A stretch of DNA of 64,000 nt, from the NCBI GenBank assembly GCA_963737545.1, contig CAVTTH010000004.1, forward strand, positions 450,514 to 514,513, given 5' to 3'. Of this stretch, positions 53,940-63,400 are shown in pieces; position 1 is the first letter of the stretch, and every line of letters begins with the position of its first letter. Below the pieces are notes generated by a model that was not told where the DNA came from, did not search any database, and was given only the letters and a program-made list of their open reading frames with translations. The position numbers and the translations under genes were made by a program. Origin of the DNA: CAVTTH01 sp963737545. GTDB taxonomy: Bacteria; Verrucomicrobiota; Verrucomicrobiia; Chthoniobacterales; UBA10450.

Positions 53940-55421
53940 ATGGATGAACAGCGCGGAACGCAGAGGCAAATCGCGAAGCGCTACGAAGATCGCGTCGATT
54001 ACAGGCACGCGCGGACGCCCGGGAAGCGTGCGCGCTTTTGGATCAGCCTCTTGCTTCTGCTCGTCGGCTTCATCGCGATTTATTTTTGCGAGAAAAAAAA
54101 ACCGCCGGAATTCTTCAACACGGGCCCGCTCTCCCAGGCACATGCGCATCTCGCGGACGGCTGCGCCTCCTGCCATGTTCCGGAACGCCTAACCAGCGTG
54201 TCCACCGGTTCGTCTTCGTTTTTTCCGATTGTAAATGATCGTATCGAAAGAGGCGCACCCTCTTTTGAGCGCATCGATCGGGCCTGCGCCAAGTGTCATC
54301 AGCAACACACGTTTCATGAGCCGAACGTGATCGCGAATCGTTCCTGTTCCGCGTGCCACCAGGAACATCAAGGTCCCGGGCCGATGGCAGCAGTCGTTAG
54401 TCTCGATTGCGCTTTCTGTCACAACAGCGGCCCGGTCATGCAAGCTTCGGCCAAGCGCGGAAAGCAGTTACCACCCGCGCGATTTCACCTGAACGCGAAG
54501 ATGGTGAACCCGCGCAATGTCACGCTGCAACTTCCGCGGCCGCCGGATGGATATACCAGAACGTTCGCCTCATTTAACGATGGTCATCCTGGGTTTCAAT
54601 TGCAGCGCGAAAATGTGCGTGACAATAACGTGCTGCGTTTCAATCATCAGCGGCATCTGAACAGCAGCGACATTCCGCTCGTGGAAGGCAAGAAGCTCGA
54701 CTGTAATTATTGTCACAGGCCCGAAGCGAATGGTCGTTATATGCAGCCGATCAGTTTCGCAGCGCATTGCCAGGAATGTCATTCGCTGCAATTCGATGTG
54801 AAGAACCCGGACTTCCAGCTGCCGCACGGTGACGCGCAATTGGTCCGGACATTTTTGCGCACGCTCCCGGCGCAATATGCCGAGCTCGCTCGTCGCAAAC
54901 GCGGCCTAACGAATGAGGCGCAGGTCAATAACTTCGCCGTGCAGCAAGTGCGGCAGCTGCTGACGCAATTTCCCAGCGCGCAGGAGCTGGAGCGCGCCGT
55001 TTTCTTCACCACCGATCCCTACAAGGGCTCGCGGCAATTGGATGCGAGCAGCCGTGCCAGATACACCGGCTGCGCATTTTGCCACGAAGTAAAACAAGCC
55101 GCGGGCGTTTCCTACCCGGCGGCGGAGGTCACGAAGCCGGTCATGATCGAGCGCTGGCTGCCGCACGCCCACTTCAGTCACGCGAAACATGAGACAGTGG
55201 CGAGTTGCCGTGAATGTCACGTCGCCGCACAGGCGAGCCGATTAACTTCCGATGTGCTTATGCCGACGAAAGAAAGCTGCCAGCGTTGTCATAGCCCGGC
55301 CGGGCTGGCGCGCAAAGCGAGTGAATGTTCGACCTGTCACCTGTATCATTCGCCCGATCAGGAAATCGCGCCGCTGCCGGCCTCGGACGTTTCGTTTAAA
55401 CAGATGTTGCTAGAGAGGTAG
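53940..55421 (+). CDS. Membrane-anchored decahaem cytochrome c
   Basis: A 493-residue protein with one N-terminal TM anchor (about residues 34-49) and ten CxxCH haem sites: CASCH (75-79), CAKCH, CSACH, CAFCH, CNYCH, CQECH, CAFCH, CRECH, CQRCH and CSTCH. They form an N-terminal set of four, a middle pair and a C-terminal set of four, and several further His residues ('HQQHTFH', 'HQEHQGPG') can serve as sixth ligands. The haem part must lie in the periplasm. It starts 6 bases after the cytochrome b-like gene and ends 3 bases before the NuoEF fusion, so all four are surely one operon. It resembles NrfB/NapC-type and cytochrome c3/c7-type wires. Confidence 0.88.
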   Translation: MDEQRGTQRQIAKRYEDRVDYRHARTPGKRARFWISLLLLLVGFIAIYFCEKKKPPEFFNTGPLSQAHAHLADGCASCHVPERLTSVSTGSSSFFPIVNDRIERGAPSFERIDRACAKCHQQHTFHEPNVIANRSCSACHQEHQGPGPMAAVVSLDCAFCHNSGPVMQASAKRGKQLPPARFHLNAKMVNPRNVTLQLPRPPDGYTRTFASFNDGHPGFQLQRENVRDNNVLRFNHQRHLNSSDIPLVEGKKLDCNYCHRPEANGRYMQPISFAAHCQECHSLQFDVKNPDFQLPHGDAQLVRTFLRTLPAQYAELARRKRGLTNEAQVNNFAVQQVRQLLTQFPSAQELERAVFFTTDPYKGSRQLDASSRARYTGCAFCHEVKQAAGVSYPAAEVTKPVMIERWLPHAHFSHAKHETVASCRECHVAAQASRLTSDVLMPTKESCQRCHSPAGLARKASECSTCHLYHSPDQEIAPLPASDVSFKQMLLER

Positions 55422-55424
55422 GTT

Positions 55425-57425
55425 ATGGCTCCACTCGTCATCGCGCTGCAAAAGATCCAACGCCAGTTCGGCTATCTGAAGCGCGAAGCGCTCGAACAAT
55501 TCTCCGAGCAATCGGACGTGCCGCTTTATCGACTCCATTCGGTCGCGAGTTTCTTCCCACATTTTCAACTTACGCCGCCGAAACCGGTGACGTTAAAAAT
55601 CTGCCGCGACATGGCGTGTCACATGGCCGGCTCGGCGAAAATGCTGCGCGATCTGCAATCGTTAGGCAACGGTGCCGGCATGATTGGCATCGAAGGAGTA
55701 TCGTGTCTCGGCCGTTGCGACCGGGCGCCCTCTGCATGCGTCGCGGTGACTGGAACGGATCACGATTATTTCTATTTCAAGCGCGATGCCGCTGCACTAA
55801 AGCAGATCGCCGAGAATTGGCTGCGCGGCGAACCGAGTCCAGCAGATCACGACATTGATCAACCTTTCTCGCATGCGCCGGTCATGATCGATCCCTACGC
55901 CGGGAAAGCACCGGAATACGGCGCGGTTTTGCGCGTGCTCCAAATTCGCGATCAGGCGCTGGTGCGGGCGACGACTCTTCTTTCGCAAAAGTCCAACTGG
56001 CCGCAGGACGACCTTGCGCGTTTCCGCACCGGTGCGTTGCAAACGAACATCGAGGAGGCCATGCCGGATCGCGTCGAGCAAGCATTGCGTTGCTGGCATA
56101 CGGAAGATGACTGGGCGAAGGGACCGGAGCTGGCCGGCTGGTCGGAGATTCTTCTAAATGAATTGAAGGAGGCCGATCTGCGCGGGCTCGGGGGCGCCGG
56201 AATTCCGGCCACGCAAAAATGGAAGGACGTGCGCGACGCGGTTCGCACGGCCTTTCGTCGACGCGACGACGACACGCGCGCCTTCATCGTGGTGAATGGC
56301 GACGAAAGCGAGCCGGGCACATTCAAAGATCGCGAACTGCTCCTGCGCACTCCGCATCTTGTCATCGAAGGCGTTATTCTCGCCGCGCTCCTCACCGGCG
56401 CGACGGAAGGATTCATTTTCATTCGCCATGAATATCCGGAACAGATCGAAGCCTGCCGCGCGGAGATTGCGCGCGCAGAGAAACTCGGCGTCTGCGGACC
56501 GAACGCTTTGTTGCTCGGCCGGCCACTTCCAGTTTCAGTATTCGTTAGTCCGGGCGGCTATATTTGCGGCGAGCAAAGCGCGCTTATCGAAGCGATGTCC
56601 GATCGTCGCGGCGAACCGCGCAACCTGCCGCCGAAGCTGGAAACCAATGGTCTGGACGACCGGCCGACGCTGGTTAGTAACGTTGAGACCTTCGCCTGGG
56701 TTCCCTACATCTGTCTAAACGGCGGCGCCAGTTACGCGGCGCAGGGTGTGAATGAGTGGAAAGGACGCCGCCTCTTTTCCGTTTCCGGCGATGTGAAACG
56801 CCCGGGCGTGTATGAGGTGCCGATGGGTATGACTTTGCGCAACTTGATTTGTGGCGAGCAATTTTGCCAGGGCATCGCGGGCGACAAGAAATTGAAAGGC
56901 ATCGCGCCATCCGGACCATCCGGCGGATTTCTCCCGGCAAAGTTAACTACTACGGCCGGTTTGCCACGCGATCACACGACCAACAAATCGTGGCAAGCAC
57001 TCGTTAAGCGGCGCGACCTCGATCCAAATGCCACAGAGCTGGACATTCTCGACCTCGAATTGGAGCTAACTCTTTTTCGTGCCCTCAGTCCGACACAGGC
57101 GCTGGGCGCGGGATTGATCGTTTACGCCGAGGGGCGCGACATGGCGGCAGAGGCGGTTAACTCCCTCGAGTTTTTTCGCAACGAATCCTGCGGCAAATGT
57201 GTCCCATGCCGGTTGGGTGCGCAGAAAATGGTCTCCTTAGGCACAGGTTTGCTTGAGGAACAGATCAATCGCACACGCTGGACTAACGAGTTATTGCCCA
57301 TGATCGCCGATATGGGCAAGGCCATCGAGCTGACCTCGATCTGCGGCCTCGGCCGGTCCGTCCCGGTGCCGTTGCGCACCGCGATCAACTATTTCGAAAC
57401 GGACGTGAACAAACATCTCAAGTAA
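55425..57425 (+). CDS. NuoE-NuoF fusion, NAD(P)H-dehydrogenase flavoprotein
   Basis: 666 residues. The N-terminal part (1-110) is a NuoE-type thioredoxin-like [2Fe-2S] domain with C60, C65, C94 and C98. The middle and C-terminal part is a NuoF-type subunit: FMN/NADH site 'LRGLGGAGIPATQKWKD' (with GLGGAG for the usual GRGGAG), 'VVNGDESEPGTFKDRELLL', 'YICGEQSALIEAM', and the N3 [4Fe-4S] cluster C589, C592, C595, C640 ('ESCGKCVPCRLG'). It would take hydride from NAD(P)H, or reduce NAD, and pass single electrons to the next protein. Its stop overlaps the start of the next gene by one base. No membrane subunits of complex I are present. Confidence 0.9.
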   Translation: MAPLVIALQKIQRQFGYLKREALEQFSEQSDVPLYRLHSVASFFPHFQLTPPKPVTLKICRDMACHMAGSAKMLRDLQSLGNGAGMIGIEGVSCLGRCDRAPSACVAVTGTDHDYFYFKRDAAALKQIAENWLRGEPSPADHDIDQPFSHAPVMIDPYAGKAPEYGAVLRVLQIRDQALVRATTLLSQKSNWPQDDLARFRTGALQTNIEEAMPDRVEQALRCWHTEDDWAKGPELAGWSEILLNELKEADLRGLGGAGIPATQKWKDVRDAVRTAFRRRDDDTRAFIVVNGDESEPGTFKDRELLLRTPHLVIEGVILAALLTGATEGFIFIRHEYPEQIEACRAEIARAEKLGVCGPNALLLGRPLPVSVFVSPGGYICGEQSALIEAMSDRRGEPRNLPPKLETNGLDDRPTLVSNVETFAWVPYICLNGGASYAAQGVNEWKGRRLFSVSGDVKRPGVYEVPMGMTLRNLICGEQFCQGIAGDKKLKGIAPSGPSGGFLPAKLTTTAGLPRDHTTNKSWQALVKRRDLDPNATELDILDLELELTLFRALSPTQALGAGLIVYAEGRDMAAEAVNSLEFFRNESCGKCVPCRLGAQKMVSLGTGLLEEQINRTRWTNELLPMIADMGKAIELTSICGLGRSVPVPLRTAINYFETDVNKHLK

Positions 57426-59950
57426 TGCCAATCATTCCCGAAAGATCAGGCGGTCTGTTTGTTCGCGACGACGATGAGGATCTCTTTAGTCGGGACATTA
57501 ACGGACAACTCGTTAGGCTGGACGCGCCGACGCAGGCCGACTACGACAAGCAGGTCACGCTTCAGATCGATGGCCAACCAATCACCGTGCCGCTGGCAGA
57601 GCCGCTGAAAGATGCGAACGGCAACGTCGTGCAGGACATGGAGGGCGAGACCACGCCGCGTTACACGACGATCTACGACGCCGCCACCAAGCTCTATGGT
57701 GACGAAGCGAAGATTCCGATTCCGACGCTATGTCATTTGCCGCACATGAGACCGGTCGCGGTCTGCCGTCTTTGCGTTGTCCAAATCTACGGACAGAAGC
57801 GCGGGAAACGCGCCGCCGAACGCAAGCTGCTGCCCGCGTGTCAGCACCCCGTGAAAGACGGGATGGAAGTTTTCACCATGAACGCACCAGGGCCGGACGG
57901 TGAGCGCGTTCGTCAGTCGGTCAAAGTCGTGACGGAACTGCTGGCGGCGGATTGCCTCAAGCCTGCGCCGCAGCCGCAGTTGGCGAAAGAGCTCGCGCCT
58001 TTCAATGAGCTTGGTAAAATGGTGAACCGAACCGGCGCTAATGCGTTGCGTTTCAAATTCGATCTGCTTTCGAAACCGCCGCCGGTTCCACGCGAACGCG
58101 CCGGTCGTCGCAAACTCGATGCGTCATCGCCGGTCTTCACCGTCGATCACACGGCGTGTGTTCTGTGCGATCGTTGTATCCGCGCTTGCGACGACGTGAT
58201 GGAGAACCACGTCATCGGTCGCACCGGCAAGGGCAACACCGCCGGCATCGGTTTCGATCTGAACGAAGCGATGGCCGAATCGACCTGCGTGCAATGCGGT
58301 GAGTGCATGGTCTCGTGTCCCACCACTGCCATCACCTTCAATCCCGTCGCTACCGTGCAGCCGCGTCGCATCGCCGGCCGCGCGAAAATTCTCTCCGCGG
58401 CGGAACTGGTGCGTGATCCAGTCTTCGACGGTATCCCGCCGAAGTTTCTTTTGTGGCAGCAAGGGCTGGTCGTGAGGCGAAATCTGCGCGCCGGACAAAT
58501 TCTCTGTCGCAAAGGCGAACCGGGAAACACCGCCTTTATTATCAAGTCCGGAAGACTCGAGGCCGTGGTTCCGCTGCTCGGTGTGCGAGGCTCGGGAGGT
58601 CTTTTCCGCCTCCAACGGGCGCCGATTTTCCGCGCCGAGCTCACGCCGGAGGATGTGATCGTTGGCGAGATGGCGTGCTTGAGCGGTTCACCGCGCGCGG
58701 CCGACGTGACTGTGGTTGAAGACGCCGAAGTATGGGAGGTGCGGCGCAATGTGCTCGATCGTTTGATGCGTTTGCCGAGTCGCCGCGCCAAATTCGAGGG
58801 AGAGTATCGCGATCGTTCGCTCAATCTCGTCCTGCAAGACACCGATCTTTTTCGCGATCTCGCGCACGACGAATACAACGCAATCGTCGATTACTTGCGT
58901 CAGCGGATCACTTTTCTGCGCGTCCGGCCAGGCCAGGTTCTGTTTCGCCAGGGTGAGTTGGCCAACGAAATTTATTTGATCCGGCTCGGTCACGTGCGCG
59001 TGGGTGTGCAGCGTTACCACAACGAAATCCGTGTCATCACTCGCGGGCCGGGCACGATCTTCGGCGAAATCGGGTTGCTCGGGCTTTCACCGGGCGATGC
59101 CATGAAAAGCGCCGACGAAATCGACCGCGCGATTAAAGCTGCTTTCGACAGCGCCGGCAGTGGGGCGGCCGATGTGATTCCCGTGGGCGTGCGCAACGCC
59201 ACTTGTTCGGCCCTGAATTATCTCGAACTTGCGCGACTCGGACGCGCCGATTTTCTCGAAATGCTGCGCCGTTTTCCGGTCTTGCGCCGCCGGCTCGTCG
59301 AGCAGTCACTCGCTTCGTTGCGCAGCGACAGCGAAGTCAACCCACTCGCGGCTGAGTTCGTCGAACAGGGCTTGTACGAAGGCCAAAGCATTCTCGTGCT
59401 CGACATGGATCTCTGCACGCGTTGCGACGAGTGCACGAAGGGCTGCATTCGCGAACACGGCGACGAATCGCACGGCCTGCCGATCACGCGCCTGCTGCGC
59501 GATGGCTTGCGTTTCGGTGATTATCTGGTCGCGACCTCATGTCGCTCCTGCACCGATCCACATTGCATGTCCGGTTGTCCGGTCGACTCGATCCACCGCG
59601 GGAAACATCTGCAAATCGTGATCGAAGATCATTGCATCGGCTGCGGTTTGTGCGCGTCGAATTGTCCGTACGGAAACATTTTCATGGTGCCAAATCAGCG
59701 ACGCATCGTGGAAGTGCTGGACTCGACACAGCCACGCGGCATACGAAAAATTGCGCAGCCCAAGGCTGCGACGTGCGACTTATGCGATGCGGAAGGGAAT
59801 CGATCCTCGCCCAAGCCGATGTGTGTCGCCTCCTGTCCGCACGAAGCCGCGTCACGCATGACCGGTCCGGAATTATTGCGGCACGTTATTCAACGACGCG
59901 AAGAGCGGTTCGGCGCCGACGACTCGATTCTGAAATTAACAAACGCCTAA
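57425..59950 (+). CDS. NuoG-like iron-sulphur protein with two cNMP-binding domains
   Basis: 841 residues in a unique order. Residues 1-150: NuoG-type [2Fe-2S] domain, C103, C114, C117, C139. Residues 240-300: two [4Fe-4S] sites (C245, C248, C251, C255; C288, C291, C294, C298). Residues about 345-455 and 475-635: two cyclic-nucleotide-binding domains ('LRAGQILCRKGEPGNTAFII', 'VIVGEMACLSGSPRAADVTV'; 'VRPGQVLFRQGELANEIYLI', 'TIFGEIGLLGLSPG'). In the first the cassette 'GEMACLSGSPRAADV' has the conserved Gly-Glu and Arg; the second has an insertion of about 45 residues there. Residues 660-805: four more [4Fe-4S] sites of NarH/HybA type. It would be the electron wire between the NuoEF fusion and the membrane cytochromes, possibly controlled by cAMP or cGMP. 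Confidence 0.88.
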   Translation: MPIIPERSGGLFVRDDDEDLFSRDINGQLVRLDAPTQADYDKQVTLQIDGQPITVPLAEPLKDANGNVVQDMEGETTPRYTTIYDAATKLYGDEAKIPIPTLCHLPHMRPVAVCRLCVVQIYGQKRGKRAAERKLLPACQHPVKDGMEVFTMNAPGPDGERVRQSVKVVTELLAADCLKPAPQPQLAKELAPFNELGKMVNRTGANALRFKFDLLSKPPPVPRERAGRRKLDASSPVFTVDHTACVLCDRCIRACDDVMENHVIGRTGKGNTAGIGFDLNEAMAESTCVQCGECMVSCPTTAITFNPVATVQPRRIAGRAKILSAAELVRDPVFDGIPPKFLLWQQGLVVRRNLRAGQILCRKGEPGNTAFIIKSGRLEAVVPLLGVRGSGGLFRLQRAPIFRAELTPEDVIVGEMACLSGSPRAADVTVVEDAEVWEVRRNVLDRLMRLPSRRAKFEGEYRDRSLNLVLQDTDLFRDLAHDEYNAIVDYLRQRITFLRVRPGQVLFRQGELANEIYLIRLGHVRVGVQRYHNEIRVITRGPGTIFGEIGLLGLSPGDAMKSADEIDRAIKAAFDSAGSGAADVIPVGVRNATCSALNYLELARLGRADFLEMLRRFPVLRRRLVEQSLASLRSDSEVNPLAAEFVEQGLYEGQSILVLDMDLCTRCDECTKGCIREHGDESHGLPITRLLRDGLRFGDYLVATSCRSCTDPHCMSGCPVDSIHRGKHLQIVIEDHCIGCGLCASNCPYGNIFMVPNQRRIVEVLDSTQPRGIRKIAQPKAATCDLCDAEGNRSSPKPMCVASCPHEAASRMTGPELLRHVIQRREERFGADDSILKLTNA

Positions 59951-60234
59951 CGAATGAGAGTCCCGGTGTCGACTCGGCGCAACCCTGTAGCCGCTTCCCT
60001 ATGCGAAGCGCCCGCAACGTCATTGAAGGCGCGGCCAGAATATTACGGCAGAGAGTTACCAGACTTGGATTTCACCAAAGAAATATCCGAAGCAGTGATG
60101 GGACCATTAGCATTCACATCCTGGCGGAAGTCCGACCTCGGAAACTGCGGCGAAAGGTCATTGGCCGGTGCGCATAACGTGCGTTTCGGCGAGCTCGGTC
60201 AGTTGGCCAGGCCTTCGACTATCGACTCTGCAAA

Positions 60235-60257
60235 CTTGACTGCTTAAAGCATTCAAG
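60235..60257. repeat. Palindromic repeat, degenerate copy
   Basis: CTTGACTGCT TAA AGCATTCAAG: the same as the perfect copy at 60361 with two changes in the arms. Its surroundings (actctgcaaa... left) also resemble those of the second copy. Confidence 0.6.
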
Positions 60258-60360
60258 TTGTATCAGCTCGATGTCCTTTTTAGGAGAGCCTGGAGTAGCC
60301 GGCCGATCACAGGTCGAGGCCACGTTCGATAAAGTCGCCCCGCCCGGCGGACTCCACGAA

Positions 60361-60383
60361 CTTGACCGCTTAAAGCGGTCAAG
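60361..60383. repeat. Palindromic repeat, perfect copy
   Basis: CTTGACCGCT TAA AGCGGTCAAG: ten-base arms without mismatch, a REP-type hairpin. It lies between two convergent genes and could help end transcription, though it lacks a T-tract. Confidence 0.65.
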
Positions 60384-60473
60384 TGCTACCAATTCATTGT
60401 TCCTTGGATAGTGGGTAAGCGATTCGCGTTTCTCCGGACCGGTGCAACTAATTGATATTTCTTGCTCAGGCCC

Positions 60474-63400
60474 TCAAGGTGCGGCCAAGATGTAGCCGGG
60501 GGCCAGAGTCGGTCCGTAGAGACCACGTATGAACGTATTGTTGTTCAGATACCAGATTGCTGTTTGACGAGTGCTGGGATTGTATAGCACAAAGTCTGGC
60601 TTGCCGTTGCGGTCGAAGTCCGCCGCTCCGACCAGGTTGTAGCCGGTCGCGATATTTGGACCGTAAAGGCCGCTGACAAATGTTGTCCCCGATAAATACC
60701 AGATCGCCGACCTGTGGAGAGTCGGATTAAAAAGGGCGAAGTCGAGGTTTCCATCGCCGTTAAAGTCCGCGACGCCTGCAAGCGCATAACCGGAAGCGAG
60801 TGTGGGTCCGTAGGCTCCTCCCGCGTAGACATTGCCGTTCAGATACCAAATGGCAGTTCTACGCGTGCCGGGATTGTACAGAAGATAATCGGGTTTGCCG
60901 TCGTGGTTGAAGTCGGCAGCAGCCACCAATTCGTAACCGCTGGCAATAGTCGGCCCGTATGCGCCGCCGACATGCGCGGATCCTGATATATACCAAATTG
61001 CTGTCTGGCGCGTTCCGGGATTAAAGAGGACGTAATCAGGCGTTCCGTTCCCGTTGAAATCCGCCACATCAATCAACCTCCAACCCGTGGGAAGGGAGGG
61101 TCCGTAGGCCGTGCCAATCCTAGTGTTGTCGTTTAGGTACCACAAGGCAGTTCGGCCCGTAGTCACGTTGGCAAGAACGTAATCCGTTTCGCCGTCTCTA
61201 TTGAAATCCGTGCTAGACTGAAGGAGACTTGTTTCAAAGTGGAGGTTTGCGATCCTCAGCTCGGCCGGAGACGCGCTGGCGGCGTGCAAAATGATTCTGA
61301 GAACACCCGTCTGGCCAGCGATGTTCGAGACCGGAACGACGGCCTCATCGTAATTCGTTCCAAAGAAACTTGAGCCGAGGAAATTGTAGAGAACTTCATC
61401 ATTGAATGACACAGCCATCCAATCGCCGTCGCCAAGTTGCGAGAAAAGGAAATTGAAACGTAGCTCTTGAGCATCGGAGGGCACCGCAAGCTCAAACTCC
61501 GCTGCGCTGTCACCGGAGGAAGGTCGCGTTTGGTTTCGTTCAATCGCTTTTTTCTGCGGTATGTTTATGCCCGACGTGGTCAGGGTGAAGATGTCCCGCG
61601 TTTGGCCATCAATCGTATCAGTGCCTTGAACGACTTGCCCGTACGACGCGGATGCTCCATCAGTGAACTCAGGGTATTGCTGCCCACCGGGAACCGACGG
61701 AGGCATCCATCCATCAATAATCTGTGGAGGTGGTGAACCAAGAAGGATCGAACAGTTAAAGCCGAGTATCCGGGGCGGAAGCGTAAACGGCTGGCAATCA
61801 TCATCCGGTGGGTTATGGATCCACTCGCCACTGACGGTATAATGGTAGTAACAACGTGTTCCTCCATGATCCGTTGAGAGATGCTGTCCGCCATCGGGTG
61901 CTGATCCTCGTATCGGACCTCCGGCGCGGAAGGGAACATCAGCAATGTAGTTGTCAACATAATCGACCTGCTGTCTCGGCATCCATCTTATAAGGTCGTA
62001 TTCGGTGAGAGGGCTAATGATGAGCGGAGGATCTAGCAAACTCACCTGATCGACATGGTACCCAATTCTGCGAATGGCCTGTGCGTTGACAAACGCGCCA
62101 AAGCTGTGCCCGATAAACTGGATCCGCTGATGGTATTCTGAACCGAGACGAGTTTGCAGCAAGTTAGCCAACTGGGAACCTTCCGCGTCCGTGGCCAGGT
62201 ATGCGCTGAACGGATCCAAATATGAGTGGGTGTACGCTTCAGGCCAGGCGAACAACAACACATTCACTTGGCCGGATGGAAAACGATTCTTGATTGGCGT
62301 GGCTATGTCGAACTGCCACTGGACTGGCGGGAATATGTGACTGTAGTCGCCCGTAGGTTGCCAACCGTGTGTGATAACAACGGTTGGCCATGCTGGATCG
62401 AATGCTTGGAACGTTGTGAGAGAGCCGCCCGTGGGAATAGGCGGCGGATTAGGCGGATCGGGAATAACCGTGAGCGTACTGGAAGCGCTCGCTGGCGTCG
62501 GGCCGGGATTCGACACAATAACGGTGTATGTGCTTGCCACGCCCGTCGTGATCGAACTGTGCGTCGCATTCGCAATCGGCGTGCCGTTTCGTTTCCACTG
62601 ATACGCCAAGGGCGGCGTTCCGGTTGCCACCACCGTGAAGGTCCAGGTGTCACCTTGGTTAATCGTGTGATCGGGCGTCATGCTCACGATCATCGGCGGC
62701 TGGACGCCTTGCGCGGCGGAGATTGTCACCGGCGGCGAATGCGCGTAATCGTTGGTTGTGTTGCTCTGATTTGTGACGTTTGTGTTGTCAACGCTCACCC
62801 AGACGTAATACGTGCCGGGCGCGACGCCGTTCACGGTCACGGATCGGCTCAACGGCGCCGATTGGCCAGCGGCAATGGCAGGTGTATTGACATCTCCGAG
62901 CGAAACATCATTCGGACTCGTGGTCGTGGTCGACGTATTGATTCTCAGCCGCGTTACGCTCGCGATCGCGTTGGCGTTTCCAATATTTGTGACCGTGAAT
63001 GAAACTGTAACGGGACTACCGAGTATGAATGAGCTGGGACTTACCGTCACCTGAGAAGGAACGAGGTCTGGCTGCGGCTGCGCCGTCACGCTGAAATGCC
63101 CAGTGTTACTGTACCGTTCACCAGGATTCTGAATACGCACATTCCAAGTGTCCACAGTCAGACCGGTTCGAATTTGGACCGTCAACTGCGAAGAGTTGAC
63201 GAACGTTGGCGTGTTGGTCGTGTATTGCCATTGATAATTGTTGTCGTGGAAACCAACTTGCACGCGCGCGCCGGCGATAAAATTTGCACCGTTAATCGTA
63301 AAGGTACGGTAAGCGTTTGAACCTGTGACAGACGATGGATTAATATTGCTGATCGAAGGGCCACCACTTGTTCCCGCACAGTATCTCCCGCCGGTGTTCG

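Larger units (their letters stand above)
59951..60473. other. Intergenic stretch after the redox operon, palindromic repeats only
   Basis: About 520 bases. Short open frames (for example 59954-60247) show no motif. Two copies of a 23-base palindrome lie at 60235-60257 and 60361-60383. Confidence 0.6.

Noticed and set aside
55425..59950. A complete respiratory complex I locus
   Set aside because: Only NuoE-, F- and G-like parts are present; no NuoA, H, J-N or quinone-site subunits, and cytochromes take their place.
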